Part shown: piece after piece, positions 36,053-45,520 of the stretch
How positions within the stretch are numbered: position 1 is the first letter of the stretch
How the letters are laid out: each line of letters opens with the position of its first letter
Assembly: GCA_035362335.1 (NCBI GenBank)
Contig: DAOSDL010000004.1
Location: 124,001-188,000 of the forward strand
DNA from: JAOSJT01 sp035362335
Lineage (GTDB): Bacteria > Bacteroidota > Ignavibacteria > SZUA-365
Direction of reading: 5' to 3'
Length of the DNA: 64,000 nucleotides
Notes under the pieces: generated by a model
Told to the model about the DNA's origin: nothing
Seen by the model: the letters and a program-made list of their open reading frames with translations, nothing else
Databases searched by the model: none
Program-made: the position numbers and the translations under genes

Positions 36053-36937
36053 ATGACACGGAAACAGATAAACCAATGGGCGGTGATCCTCGGCGCCTCC
36101 TCGGGCTTCGGCGCGGCCACCGCGCGTGAACTCGCGCGACACGGCTACCACATCCTCGGTGTGCACCTGGACCGCCAGGCAACCATGCCCGCGGTGAACC
36201 GCCTGCTCGCCGATATTCGCCATCAGGGAGTGCAGGCGGAATTCTACAATGTGAACGCGGCCGACGAACTCAAGCGCCACGAGGTGCTGGACGATTTCCT
36301 CGACAAGCACCACCGCAGCGAAAAGGTCTCGGTCAAGGTGTTGATGCACTCGCTCGCCTTCGGTACCCTGCGTCCACTGGTGGGACGCGACGACAGCGAG
36401 ATGATCAAGAAAGCTCAGCTCGAAATGACGCTCGACGTGATGGCGAATTCCCTCATCTACTGGACGCAGGATCTCGTGCGCCGCAAGCTGCTCGGCCGCG
36501 GCTCGCGCATCTTCGCCATGACCAGCGACGGCGCGAATCTCAACCTGCCGTACTACGGAGCCGTGTCCGCCGCCAAAGCCGCACTCGAATCCTATATCCG
36601 GCAGCTCGCATTGGAGTTGGGTCCGCTGGGCGTGACCTGCAACGCCCTGCTGGCCGGCGTGACCGACACGCCCGCGCTGGCGAAAATACCGGGCAACAAG
36701 AACATGCTCATCGCCGCCATCGGCAAGAATCCCTTCGGCCGCGCAACGCTGCCCGAGGACGTGGCCAAGGCCATCGTGGCCTTGCTGCAGCCGGGCACGC
36801 GCTTCATCAACGGCAACACGCTCGGCGTGGACGGCGGCGAAAGCAAGATCAGTTACATCGGCCAGATCAATCCGTACGAATACGCCGATCTGAGCACCCT
36901 CGACCGCAGCACCTCGGATCCGGAGTCCGCGTCCTGA
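36053..36937 (+). CDS. Short-chain dehydrogenase related to enoyl-ACP reductases
   Basis: 294 residues. The nucleotide-binding glycine motif GASSGFG is at 14-20 and the active pair is Tyr168 and Lys175. The Y-x6-K spacing is that of FabI/FabL enoyl-ACP reductases rather than the Y-x3-K of ordinary SDRs. VLMHSLAFG (compare the VHSIAF of FabI) and the C-terminal FINGNTLGVDGG also fit. It probably reduces an enoyl thioester with NAD(P)H in fatty-acid synthesis. Substrate and cofactor are inferred. Followed after 130 bases by an acyl-CoA dehydrogenase and then an acyltransferase. Confidence 0.8.
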   Translation: MTRKQINQWAVILGASSGFGAATARELARHGYHILGVHLDRQATMPAVNRLLADIRHQGVQAEFYNVNAADELKRHEVLDDFLDKHHRSEKVSVKVLMHSLAFGTLRPLVGRDDSEMIKKAQLEMTLDVMANSLIYWTQDLVRRKLLGRGSRIFAMTSDGANLNLPYYGAVSAAKAALESYIRQLALELGPLGVTCNALLAGVTDTPALAKIPGNKNMLIAAIGKNPFGRATLPEDVAKAIVALLQPGTRFINGNTLGVDGGESKISYIGQINPYEYADLSTLDRSTSDPESAS

Positions 36938-37067
36938 GCACGCGGATTCAGCCGTCAAGATCCCTCATCACGCCGGAACACCCGTACGACACCGCGTGTC
37001 GTGCGCGTGCGCGCGCATGGAGTATCCTCGCAACCGCATCAGTACCACATACAAGCAACGGACACAC

Positions 37068-38216
37068 ATGAACCTGTTTCAATTTACCGAAGAACAGAAC
37101 ATGCTTCGCGAGATGGTTCGCGAGTTTGTCAACGCGGAAGTCAAACCGATTGCCGGAATGATCGATGAGAAAGAGGAAATCCCGCGCGACCTGATCAACA
37201 AGATCGGCGAGCTGGGTCTGCTCGGCACGGTGTTTCCCGAGGAATACGGCGGCAGTGGTTTCGGAGAGGTGGGCTACTGCATCGCGCAGGAGGAAATGGG
37301 CCGCGGCTGTCTCTCCACCGCGACCATGATCGGCGCGCACATGTCCATCGGCACCAACGCCATCTTTATCGGCGGCACCGACGATATCAAGCAGAAGTAC
37401 CTGCCGAAGCTCTGCTCGGGCGAGTGGATAGCGGCCTTTGGCCTCACCGAGGCCATGGCGGGCTCGGACAGCTTCAACGTGCGCACACGCGCGGTGGATA
37501 TGGGCGACCACTACCTCCTCAACGGCGAAAAGCTGTGGATCACCAACGGCGGCATCGCCGATGTGATTTCCGTGTTCGCACGCACCGAGCGCGGCGTGAC
37601 CGCCCTGGCAGTCGAGACTTCCTGGGAAGGCTTCAGCGCGGGTCCCAAGGAAAAGAAAATGGGCATTCGCGGCAGCATGACCAATCCCATCAGCTTCAAG
37701 GATGTGCGTGTCCCGAAAGAGAATCTCATCGGGCAGGATGGCCGCGGCTTCCTCATCGCCATGAAAACGCTGGATGCCGGACGCCTCGGTCTCGGCGCCT
37801 GCTGCGTTGGCGCGGCGAAGGAAATGCTGGAACTCTCCGCGAAATACGCCAAGGAGCGCAAGCAATTCGACACGCCCATCGCGAATTTCGAAGGCGTGCA
37901 GTTCATGCTCGCCGAAATGATGACCATCATTTACGCGATGGAAAGCGTCGTGTACCGCACCGCCGCCGATTACGATGCCGGCAAGAAAATCTCCACGCAA
38001 TCGGCAGCGGTCAAGTTGTTCTGCAGCGAAGGTCTGGACAAGGTGGTGGACTTTGCCGTGCAGATTCACGGCGGCATGGGCTACTCGCGCGAGCTTCCGG
38101 TGGAGCGTTTCTATCGCGACAGCCGCATCAACCGCATTTTCGAAGGCACGAGTGAAATCCAGAAACTCGTCATCTCCCACGACGTGCTCAAGCGCAACGG
38201 CGCCTGGGTCATCTGA
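37068..38216 (+). CDS. Acyl-CoA dehydrogenase
   Basis: 382 residues of the FAD-dependent acyl-CoA dehydrogenase family. Family features are FPEEYGGSGFG, AAFGLTEAMAGSD (FAD and substrate loop), LNGEKLWITNGGIADV, RKQFDTPIANFEGVQF, AVQIHGGMGYSRELPVERFYRD and the C-terminal FEGTSEIQ containing the likely catalytic Glu. It introduces a 2,3-double bond into an acyl-CoA and passes electrons to ETF. The chain-length class cannot be set. The start at MNLFQFTEEQ matches the usual N-terminus; the upstream Met is in a non-conserved leader. Confidence 0.94.
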   Translation: MNLFQFTEEQNMLREMVREFVNAEVKPIAGMIDEKEEIPRDLINKIGELGLLGTVFPEEYGGSGFGEVGYCIAQEEMGRGCLSTATMIGAHMSIGTNAIFIGGTDDIKQKYLPKLCSGEWIAAFGLTEAMAGSDSFNVRTRAVDMGDHYLLNGEKLWITNGGIADVISVFARTERGVTALAVETSWEGFSAGPKEKKMGIRGSMTNPISFKDVRVPKENLIGQDGRGFLIAMKTLDAGRLGLGACCVGAAKEMLELSAKYAKERKQFDTPIANFEGVQFMLAEMMTIIYAMESVVYRTAADYDAGKKISTQSAAVKLFCSEGLDKVVDFAVQIHGGMGYSRELPVERFYRDSRINRIFEGTSEIQKLVISHDVLKRNGAWVI

Positions 38217-38304
38217 TTTCCGATGCATGTTTCCTTTCGCCCGCCCCGGTTCCGCTCCGGAGGCGGGGCGTGGCAAAGGAAGCGCCAGCCGGAGGGGTTT
38301 TCCC

Positions 38305-39087
38305 GTGATTCCACACGACACCATAATCGCCCGGAACGACAGCTACATCACCGCGCATCCACGCAACGGTTGCTGCGCGACGGCGCGATTCTACCTGCGG
38401 CTGCTCGGCATCGTTTTTTCATCGAGCAGCAGGGCCAAGCACGGTCGATATCACGACCGTGAGTGGGTGAATTCCAGCATCGATGTGCTCAACGCTCTCG
38501 AGGCCGCAGGCTGCCGTTTCGAGATACGCGGCATGGATGTACTGCGCGCCATCGACGGCCCGGCGGTGTTCGTGGCCAATCACATGAGCACGCTTGAGAC
38601 CTTCATCCTGCCCTCGCTCATCAATCCGGTGCGCAAGGTGACCTTCGTGATCAAGCCCAGTTTGATGGAGTATCCCGTGTTCCGCCACGTGATGCGCTCA
38701 CGCAATCCCATCGTGGTGTCCCGCGACAATCCCCGCCAGGACCTCGTCACCGTGATGGAGGAAGGAGCGCGGCGCATCGCCGAAGGCACCTCCATTATCC
38801 TCTTTCCTCAAACCACACGCACAGCGCGCTTCGATCCCGCCGCGTTCAATTCGCTCGGTGTGAAGCTCGCCCGCGCCAGTGGTGCCGTGGTGGTACCCAT
38901 CGCGCTTAAAACCGACGCCTGGGACAACGGCCGCATGTTCAAGGATTTCGGTCCCATTCATCCGGAACGCACGGTACACATTCAATTCGGACATCCCCTC
39001 CCGGTAACCGGCAACGGCCGCGAGCAACACGACGAAACGGTGCGCTTCATCAGCGAGCACCTCGCAGCCTGGTCGTCACCGGCCTGA
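38305..39087 (+). CDS. PlsC-like lysophospholipid acyltransferase with variant motifs
   Basis: 260 residues from a GTG start with GGAGGGG eight bases upstream; there is no ATG in the N-terminal part. The acyltransferase core is recognisable but altered. Motif I reads NHMSTLE (H-x4-E, not H-x4-D), motif III reads FPQTTRT instead of FPEGTR, and VVPIAL corresponds to motif IV. It would transfer an acyl chain to a lysophospholipid, or another acceptor, at the inner membrane. The Glu-for-Asp change may affect chemistry or mark a distinct subfamily. It follows the acyl-CoA dehydrogenase gene by 88 bases. Confidence 0.78.
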   Translation: MIPHDTIIARNDSYITAHPRNGCCATARFYLRLLGIVFSSSSRAKHGRYHDREWVNSSIDVLNALEAAGCRFEIRGMDVLRAIDGPAVFVANHMSTLETFILPSLINPVRKVTFVIKPSLMEYPVFRHVMRSRNPIVVSRDNPRQDLVTVMEEGARRIAEGTSIILFPQTTRTARFDPAAFNSLGVKLARASGAVVVPIALKTDAWDNGRMFKDFGPIHPERTVHIQFGHPLPVTGNGREQHDETVRFISEHLAAWSSPA

Positions 39088-39177
39088 AGTTCCGCGCACA
39101 GGACGGACTGTCGCACAGGACGGACCCCGGCGTGCATTGCATCTCGTGCGGGGGCCGTCTATCTTGACAATTTCCCA

Positions 39178-42100
39178 GTGAAATCGCGTAATCCCGTGCG
39201 TGTCCGTCCCCTTCTCACCGTAGTTCTGCTGCTCCTTCTCCTCGCGTCCGCTTCGCGCGCGCAGGAGCCGACGCGGCTGTGGCAGGAGCGGACGGAGACC
39301 TTCATCAGCTTCCCCCGCGACACCGTGGCGCTCGCGCGGCAGTTTCTCGTGGACGACAGCGTGGACATCGTGATCACGCCCGAGTTGCGGCGTGGGGAGC
39401 GCGACCTGGTCGTGCTGCGCCGCGAGGGAGCGCTGTTGCTCACGCCCGCGTTTCGCGAACGCCTGGATTCGGCCCGCGCCACCATGCGAGTGCGCTACCG
39501 CGCCCTGCCCTTTCGCTTCGCACCCGAATACAGCAAGCGCACGCTGGTGCAACGCTCGGACAGTGTGGCCGGAGGCGCGCTGCTCGTGGCCAGCACCTCG
39601 CAGCCACTGAGCATTGAAAGTATTTTCGGCAGCGAATTGAACAAGAGCGGGTACATTGGCCGGGGATTCACGCTCGGCAGCAATCGCGACCTGAACATCA
39701 ATTCCGGCTTCCGCCTGCAGCTCTCCGGACAATTGTCCGAGGACATCGCCATCACCGGCGCGCTCACCGACGAGAACACGCCCATACAGCCCGAGGGCAA
39801 TACGCGCAGCATTCAGGAATTGGACAAGGTGTTCATCAAGCTCAGCAGCCGTTCGCTGTCCGCCACGCTGGGCGACTTTTCCCTGATACACAACGACAGT
39901 GAATTCGGACGCTACAATCGGAAACTCTCGGGCGTGCTGGGCGAGGGCGCGATACGCGAGGGTTCGGCGTCGCTGTCCTACGCTTCGCTCAAAGGCACCT
40001 GGCACAGCATGCAATTCAACGGACTCGATGGCGTGCAGGGCCCGTACCGCCTCACGGGCCGCAACGGTGAATTACCCGTGCTGGTACTGGCGGGCACCGA
40101 GCGTGTTTATGTGGACGGTGTGGCCATGGTGCGCGGCGAAAACAACGACTATGTGATCGAGTATGCGAGTGGAGAAGTGTTTTTCACGCCGCGCCGGCTC
40201 ATCACCTCCTACTCCCGCATCACTGTCGACTACGAGTATGCCGAGCGGCAGTACACGCGCTCGATGGTCACCGCTTCGACCAAGGCCACACTGTTCGGCG
40301 ATGCCCTCTCGGCGGGAGCGCGTTTCATCCGCGAGAGCGACGATGCGGACAATCCCATCGACCAGAGTTTCGACGACACCGATCGCGCGTTGCTGGCGGA
40401 TGCCGGGGACGATGCCACGCTGGCCTCACGCCCCGGCGCGGTGTATGTGGGACTCGACACCGCGCGCGGCACAGGAGCGGGACTGTATGCGCGCATCGAC
40501 ACGTTGATCGGCGGCACGGATCGCGTCGTGTTTCGCTATCAGCCCGGCAGCGACAGCGCCACCTGGGCCGTGTCCTTCTCCTTCGTGGGCGCGGGGCGGG
40601 GAGATTATCGCAGGAAAAGCGTGGGCGTGTTCGAATTCGCCGGCGTGAACTCCGGAGATTACGCGCCGTTGCGTTTGCTGCCGCTGCCGCGCGCGCAGCA
40701 GTTGTTCAACGTGACCATGGCGCTGCGTCCACTGCGCGACCTCAGCATCGGCGGCGAAATCGCCGCGAGCAATCTCGACAGGAATCGCCTTTCGATGAAA
40801 GACGACGCCGACGACGCGGGACTGGCCGGCAATCTCACCGCGTCGTGGAGCAATGCTGCCACGCCGCTGGGAACCTTGGATGTGCGTGCACGCTATCGTG
40901 GCATGGCCGAACATTTCACCGCCATCGACCGCATCAATGACATCGAATTCGCGCGGCGCTGGGACGCCGGTCAGAGTGCGAACAATGCCGAGCGTCTGGG
41001 AGAAGCGGAGGCGGTTCTGAGAAGCAGCGAGGCGCTGAGCTTCCGCCTGGGAAGTGGCAGCATCGCACGCGAAGGTTTTTCTTCGCAGCGCTTCGACGGC
41101 GGCATCGCGCTGGTCGATGCCGCGCGCGACAGTTCACTACCGAATGCGACATGGAATGTGGAGTACATCGACAGCGACAGACGCGACAGTGGAGTACGCG
41201 GACGCTGGCTGCGTCAGCTCGCAAACGCAGATTTCGCGATGGACTTCGGCACGCCGCGTTTGCGCGTGGAGCAGGAGCATAGGCGCAGCACCGTGGGCGA
41301 CTCGCTACTGGCGGAGAGTCAGGCCTTTGTGGACATTCGACCGGGCGTACTGCTGCCGGACATCGCGGGTATGCAGTTCTCCGCGGACTTCGGCATGCGT
41401 ATGGAAGATGCGGTGCTGAATGGCGCGCTGCGACGGCGCTCGGTGGACATACTGCAGCAGTACGGCTGGACCTTGCGAAGCTGGAGCGATCTCTCCGCAT
41501 CGGCGACCATGACCGTACGCGACAGGCGCTTCGAAAAGGACTTCGCCGCACGCGGTGAACAGGACGTGCAAACCATTCTCACGCGAGTGCAATCGCGCTA
41601 TGCGCCCTTCAAGGGCGCGGTGAATGCCGACGCGCTGTACGAAGTGTCCACCGAGCGCACCTCGCGCCTGGAACGCGTCTTCCTCAAGGTGCCCTATGGC
41701 CAGGGTGGGTATGTGTACGCCGGCGACCTCAACAACAACGGCGTGCAGGATGAGAACGAGTTCGAGCCCACACGCTACGAAGGCGAGTACGTGCAGGTGA
41801 CCGTGCCCACGGCGGAGCTGTTCCCTGTCATCGATTTGAAAAGCAGCCTGCGGCTCCGCCTGCAGCCGGACCGCTATTTCGAGCGCGCGGGAGACGATGT
41901 GCTGGTAAACGTTCTGCGCGCACTCTCTTCAGAGAGCTTCCTCCGCATCGACGAGAAAAGCAGTCTCGAAAGCACATCGGATATTTATCTCCTGCATCTC
42001 TCCCGTTTCCTCAACGACAGCACCACCATCCGCGGTTTTCAGAATCTGCGTCAGGATTTCTTCCTCTTCGAGCGGGCGAGTGATTTTTCCCTGCGTCTGC

Positions 42101-42678
42101 GCTTCGACGAACGCCTCGGAGCGAGCCAATTCGCCCTGCTCTCCGAGCGCAGTTATCGGCGCGAGCGCTCGCTGCGCGTCAAGACACAGCTCGTACGCGA
42201 GATCGGTCTGCAGACGGATTTCGTCGCGCTGGACGATGCCGTGCGATCAACGGACGGTGGCACGCGCGCGCGCGACATTTCCTCCACCGAATGGATCGCG
42301 GATCTGAGTTACCGGCCCTGGCAGGAACTGGAAATCGGCTTCGTGCTCACCTCGCGTACGGCAACGGACCGCAATCCCGCCGTCGCGGTGGAAGCGAACA
42401 TTTCCTCGCTGGCGTTGCGCAGTGTGGCGAGTTTCGACGGACCCGGTCGCTTGCGCGTGGAGTTGGAGCGCAGTGATGTGGGTTTTTCCACGGAGGTCGA
42501 ACGTTACGCGTACGAACTGACGGACGGACGCGCGGAGGGGCAGAGTTGGATTTGGCGGGTGAATCTGGATTACCGTCTGACCAGCTTTATGCAGGCGACG
42601 ATATCGTATCTCGGGCGGAGCGAGGCCGAGCGCGACGTGGTGCACAACGCGCGTGCCGAGGTGAAGGCGTTTTTCTGA
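39178..42678 (+). CDS. Very large envelope protein of unknown function, beta-rich
   Basis: 1166 residues. The start is a GTG (no ribosome site; an in-frame GTG at 39196 is an alternative). A signal peptide (VRPLLTVVLLLLLLASASRAQ) is followed by an alternating beta pattern to the end, a Phe-terminated chain as in outer-membrane barrels. Segments such as GTERVYVDGVAMVRGENNDY, FTPRRLITSYSRITVDYEY and GDLNNNGVQDENEFEP resemble parts of SprA-like and other large Bacteroidota/Chlorobi outer-membrane proteins. I cannot assign it to a named family. It probably sits in the outer membrane; the role is unknown. Confidence 0.75.
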   Translation: MKSRNPVRVRPLLTVVLLLLLLASASRAQEPTRLWQERTETFISFPRDTVALARQFLVDDSVDIVITPELRRGERDLVVLRREGALLLTPAFRERLDSARATMRVRYRALPFRFAPEYSKRTLVQRSDSVAGGALLVASTSQPLSIESIFGSELNKSGYIGRGFTLGSNRDLNINSGFRLQLSGQLSEDIAITGALTDENTPIQPEGNTRSIQELDKVFIKLSSRSLSATLGDFSLIHNDSEFGRYNRKLSGVLGEGAIREGSASLSYASLKGTWHSMQFNGLDGVQGPYRLTGRNGELPVLVLAGTERVYVDGVAMVRGENNDYVIEYASGEVFFTPRRLITSYSRITVDYEYAERQYTRSMVTASTKATLFGDALSAGARFIRESDDADNPIDQSFDDTDRALLADAGDDATLASRPGAVYVGLDTARGTGAGLYARIDTLIGGTDRVVFRYQPGSDSATWAVSFSFVGAGRGDYRRKSVGVFEFAGVNSGDYAPLRLLPLPRAQQLFNVTMALRPLRDLSIGGEIAASNLDRNRLSMKDDADDAGLAGNLTASWSNAATPLGTLDVRARYRGMAEHFTAIDRINDIEFARRWDAGQSANNAERLGEAEAVLRSSEALSFRLGSGSIAREGFSSQRFDGGIALVDAARDSSLPNATWNVEYIDSDRRDSGVRGRWLRQLANADFAMDFGTPRLRVEQEHRRSTVGDSLLAESQAFVDIRPGVLLPDIAGMQFSADFGMRMEDAVLNGALRRRSVDILQQYGWTLRSWSDLSASATMTVRDRRFEKDFAARGEQDVQTILTRVQSRYAPFKGAVNADALYEVSTERTSRLERVFLKVPYGQGGYVYAGDLNNNGVQDENEFEPTRYEGEYVQVTVPTAELFPVIDLKSSLRLRLQPDRYFERAGDDVLVNVLRALSSESFLRIDEKSSLESTSDIYLLHLSRFLNDSTTIRGFQNLRQDFFLFERASDFSLRLRFDERLGASQFALLSERSYRRERSLRVKTQLVREIGLQTDFVALDDAVRSTDGGTRARDISSTEWIADLSYRPWQELEIGFVLTSRTATDRNPAVAVEANISSLALRSVASFDGPGRLRVELERSDVGFSTEVERYAYELTDGRAEGQSWIWRVNLDYRLTSFMQATISYLGRSEAERDVVHNARAEVKAFF

Positions 42679-42729
42679 GAGCGTCTTGTCGCCCCCGCGT
42701 CGCCTTCACCCCGGCACGTTGCGGTGATG

Positions 42730-43905
42730 TTACACCACCCAGAGTCCGTCGCGCATGATCGTTTCCTCGCGGCCGTCGGCGTAGGTCAGCGTGGCTTCAT
42801 GCACGACCACATCGGGTTGCAGCGAGGGTACGTACACGCGATCGATGTGGATGACGTTTTTCGGATCGTTGAAGGACGCGGGTGAGACAATGCCGCCGAA
42901 ATGCTCGCTGCGGCCGAAGGCCACGTGCATGCCGAGCTTTTCATCCATGAGCAAACTCCCCACAGCGGTGCAGCCGAATTCACCGAGCACGCCATGGCCG
43001 AGTTCGGCGATGTTGCCGTAGGCGGGTTCGGCAGTGAGCTTCGCGCGTTCGCCTGTGCTGGCTTCACCGTCGGTGAGCACCTCGATCGCACGATTGCCTT
43101 CCACGCGGTACACGACAATTTCCTCGCCGAATTGCACCGGAAGTTCCCCGCGCGTGCGGCTGGGATCGCCTTCGATCTCGCCTTCGTAGGGCACGATGTA
43201 GGTTTCGCCCGACGGAAGATTTCCGACAATCATATCCTCATGAAACATGCCGCTGCTCGGTGTGGCCGTGCGATGGCGCAGGTCGCAGTCCAGCACATAC
43301 ACTGCGCCGCGTGCGTGAAACACCAGACGTTCGGCAACGGCCTCGTCGAGCCGCACTTTCAGGTTCATGATGCGCTCGTGCACCTTGCCATAGTCCAGGC
43401 TGAGCGAGGGCAGCATGTCGAGTTGAAAACCCGGCATGGTGGTGCCGCGGAAATTGTACTGCTTCGCGAGCATTTTGCAGGGCGCCGTGGCCGAGAATTC
43501 CGTGGGTGCGATGATCAGGTCGGTGTCGGTCAACACCTCCGCCAGCGGCACCGGCAGTCCCTCGGCGAGGAGGATGTCGCGCGTGAGCCCGGCCGGATTG
43601 CCTCCCCAGTGGTACAGCGTGTCGGGAAGGTTGTTGTTGTTGCTGCCCACATTCGGGTAGTAGTAAATTTCCAGACGATCGAGTCCGAGATCATGTTTGA
43701 AGGCGATGGAACGCATCCACCAGTTGTAAGCCATCACGCGGCGGTCGCGCCAGTGCTGATCGTCGGACACGTGCTCGTCGGGCACATCCACGATGATGGT
43801 GAGCACATGGTCCGTGGGACGCGGTTTGAAAACGGTGAGGAAAAGCTGTTTCAGTTCTTCGGTGCCGAGTTCGGTCATAGCGAATCCGTGATCGAAATGG
43901 GACAT
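42730..43905 (-). CDS. M29-like aminopeptidase
   Basis: 391 residues resembling the thermophilic M29 (AmpS/aminopeptidase T) metallopeptidases: the long NLPSGETYIVPYEGEIEGD segment, AELGHGVLGEFGCTAVGSLLMDEKLGMHVAFG, and H-E and D residues in IHIDRVYVPS and VVHEATLTY that can bind metal. Expected to remove N-terminal residues from peptides in the cytoplasm. There is no signal peptide. I took the ATG at 43905; the Met at 43878 (residue 10) is equally possible. Family identity is good, though sequence divergence from well-studied members is large. Confidence 0.72.
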   Translation of the reverse strand: MSHFDHGFAMTELGTEELKQLFLTVFKPRPTDHVLTIIVDVPDEHVSDDQHWRDRRVMAYNWWMRSIAFKHDLGLDRLEIYYYPNVGSNNNNLPDTLYHWGGNPAGLTRDILLAEGLPVPLAEVLTDTDLIIAPTEFSATAPCKMLAKQYNFRGTTMPGFQLDMLPSLSLDYGKVHERIMNLKVRLDEAVAERLVFHARGAVYVLDCDLRHRTATPSSGMFHEDMIVGNLPSGETYIVPYEGEIEGDPSRTRGELPVQFGEEIVVYRVEGNRAIEVLTDGEASTGERAKLTAEPAYGNIAELGHGVLGEFGCTAVGSLLMDEKLGMHVAFGRSEHFGGIVSPASFNDPKNVIHIDRVYVPSLQPDVVVHEATLTYADGREETIMRDGLWVV

Positions 43906-44065
43906 TCCATAGAATACGAGATGCGCGGCTCAGAGAAAAGGAAAATCGTTCTATTCGTCACCTCGCTGGTCCGATCCTGGCGCGATGGCGATTCTCAAGA
44001 TGTATCAGTGTTGGAGCGCAGGAAACGACATTCGCATCGCATGCGGCTTCACTGCGAACCTGGTC

Positions 44066-44446
44066 TCAGCGACTCATGCCCATCCACATCCCTCCCAGAT
44101 ACGGGATGAGCCAGAACAGCCAGACCAGAACGCTGTAGCGGTGGAAACTGCCGCGCAGCGGACTGTCGCCGGCGCGCACCACGCGCGTGGCCCAAAGCGC
44201 ATGCGCGAGCATCAGCCAGAGCGCAAGTTGCCCGGTAAAGGTGTGCGGCGCGGTGATGTCGAAGGGACCCTCGGCGATGCGATGCATGGCCAGCGTGCCG
44301 AGCACGTCGCAGGCAAAACCCAGCCAGAACATGCGCACATGCCAGGTCTTCAAATAACGCGCGATACGCTCGGCCCAGACGCCGATAGAATAGAACAGCA
44401 AGGCCAACGTGATCAAAGTTGCGGAAAGCGCCACGGTGATGTGCAT
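44066..44446 (-). CDS. HsmA-family (TIGR03987-type) membrane protein
   Basis: 126 residues with four membrane helices. HITVALSATLITLALLFYSIGVWAER, FWLGFACDVLGTLAMHRIA, the loop ITAPHTFTGQLALWLMLAHALWA and the C-terminal WLFWLIPYLGGMWMGM match the small uncharacterised membrane family called HsmA/TIGR03987. Conserved His residues might bind heme or metal, but no function is established. Its ATG lies 12 bases from the lipoprotein gene upstream, so the two are one operon. Confidence 0.8.
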   Translation of the reverse strand: MHITVALSATLITLALLFYSIGVWAERIARYLKTWHVRMFWLGFACDVLGTLAMHRIAEGPFDITAPHTFTGQLALWLMLAHALWATRVVRAGDSPLRGSFHRYSVLVWLFWLIPYLGGMWMGMSR

Positions 44447-44458
44447 GGGTGCAAGCTC

Positions 44459-44854
44459 CTAGCGCAACTCGCGCCAATATCCCTGAGGGCCAACGAGCAA
44501 CAGCGAAGGCGACGACAGGAGGCTGTCCGCGAGAGCAAAGGAGTGCGGCCCGTAAAAAAACATCTCACAATCCTGATCCGGTGTATGCTTGTACAACCAT
44601 ATCCTCATGCGGCCAGCAGCCTCGCGCCGCGCCTCGAGGGAGAATTCGTGGCGAGCGGTACAACCGCTGTAGGCCACCGTCACCTGAAGCGTATCGCCCA
44701 CGATGCGCGCAATCTCGTCCCTCTCGTCGACGATGTAGCTGTACCCGAATTCATCTTTCGACGGCACGGGATCGTCCTCGCAGGAGGCGAGCGGCAGAAC
44801 GCAGCACGCGATCAGCAACAGGGCGACGAGGCGCGAGACCTCCGTCCCTCGCAT
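44459..44854 (-). CDS. Small lipoprotein of unknown function
   Basis: 131 residues from the ATG at 44854. The signal region LVALLLIACCVLPLASC ends in a good lipobox with Cys at 25, followed by an acidic stretch (EDDPVPSKDE). The rest has two pairs of cysteines or single cysteines (SGCTARHEFSL, DQDCEMFFYG) and a beta-rich look. An in-frame Met 27 codons upstream exists but would put a charged tail before the signal. Co-transcribed with the HsmA-like gene. Confidence 0.68.
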   Translation of the reverse strand: MRGTEVSRLVALLLIACCVLPLASCEDDPVPSKDEFGYSYIVDERDEIARIVGDTLQVTVAYSGCTARHEFSLEARREAAGRMRIWLYKHTPDQDCEMFFYGPHSFALADSLLSSPSLLLVGPQGYWRELR

Positions 44855-45140
44855 GATCGCGCGGGCCACGTGTCGACCAAGCCGTGCATGCGGACAATCA
44901 CGGAGAAGCAGCCGCTGAACAATGTGGGATTCCATGCGTGTAGTCCTTCTTCGCTCGGTGAAAACGCCATGAGTTGGGAATGGAATATACGTACTAGCGG
45001 AACATCGTCAAGCCGGCGCTCCGCAGTGCCCGGTTTTCGTGAGCTCGCTGCGGCGAGGTGACGAAGCGAAGAATTAGGCCATCTTGTCTGAAAATAGTCT
45101 CGCCGCCTGCATCATGCTTTTCTGCGCGGTGATGAGTTGA

Positions 45141-45168
45141 GTAAAGAGTGAAGGGTAAAGCGTAAAGT
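45141..45168. repeat. 7-bp tandem phrase (GTAAAG-type)
   Basis: Reads GTAAAG-AGTGAAG-GGTAAAG-CGTAAAG, i.e. four copies of a 6-7 base phrase in purine-rich noncoding DNA. Confidence 0.65.
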
Positions 45169-45311
45169 TTGACGGTAGCCGCAGGAGCCAATCCGCACCC
45201 CTGCCGTCCCCGCAGGCGATGTACACCGATTCGCATCGCCGCTGTCAGCGGGCGCTGGATGGCTTCATCTGCGACGATTCGCTCGGCACCTCGCCGATTT
45301 CCACGATCCAT

Positions 45312-45349
45312 CTGTGCTAATCTGTGTATAATCTGTGAAATCCGTGGTT
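45312..45349. repeat. ATCTGTG tandem phrase
   Basis: ATCTGTG occurs at 45312, 45322 and 45333, and ATCCGTG at 45342; spacing is 9 to 11 bases. Noncoding. Confidence 0.65.
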
Positions 45350-45447
45350 TTAAAACCGTGTCGAATCTGAATAATCCAATCACCGCACCATTTTCATCCT
45401 CCCGGGAGCCACGAAGAAACTTGTAAGACTGTGGCGCATCATGTTCA

Positions 45448-45479
45448 CAAAAAAAATTGCACGGCCGGGGCCGTGCAAT
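45448..45479 (-). terminator. Terminator of the ferritin gene
   Basis: On the minus strand: ATTGCACGGCC / GGCCGTGCAAT, two-base loop, then TTTTTTTTG. It lies 42 bases after the ferritin stop. Confidence 0.85.
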
Positions 45480-45520
45480 GTCATGAAGATCAAGCGTTGG
45501 AGCGACGAGGCGCTGTGCGA

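Larger units (their letters stand above)
44855..45520. other. 666-bp intergenic region with short tandem phrases
   Basis: No gene is supported. The region holds a 7-bp phrase repeat at 45141-45168, an (A)ATCTGTG phrase repeat at 45312-45349, and the ferritin terminator at 45448-45479. The frames crossing it are shadows or low-complexity. Confidence 0.6.
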
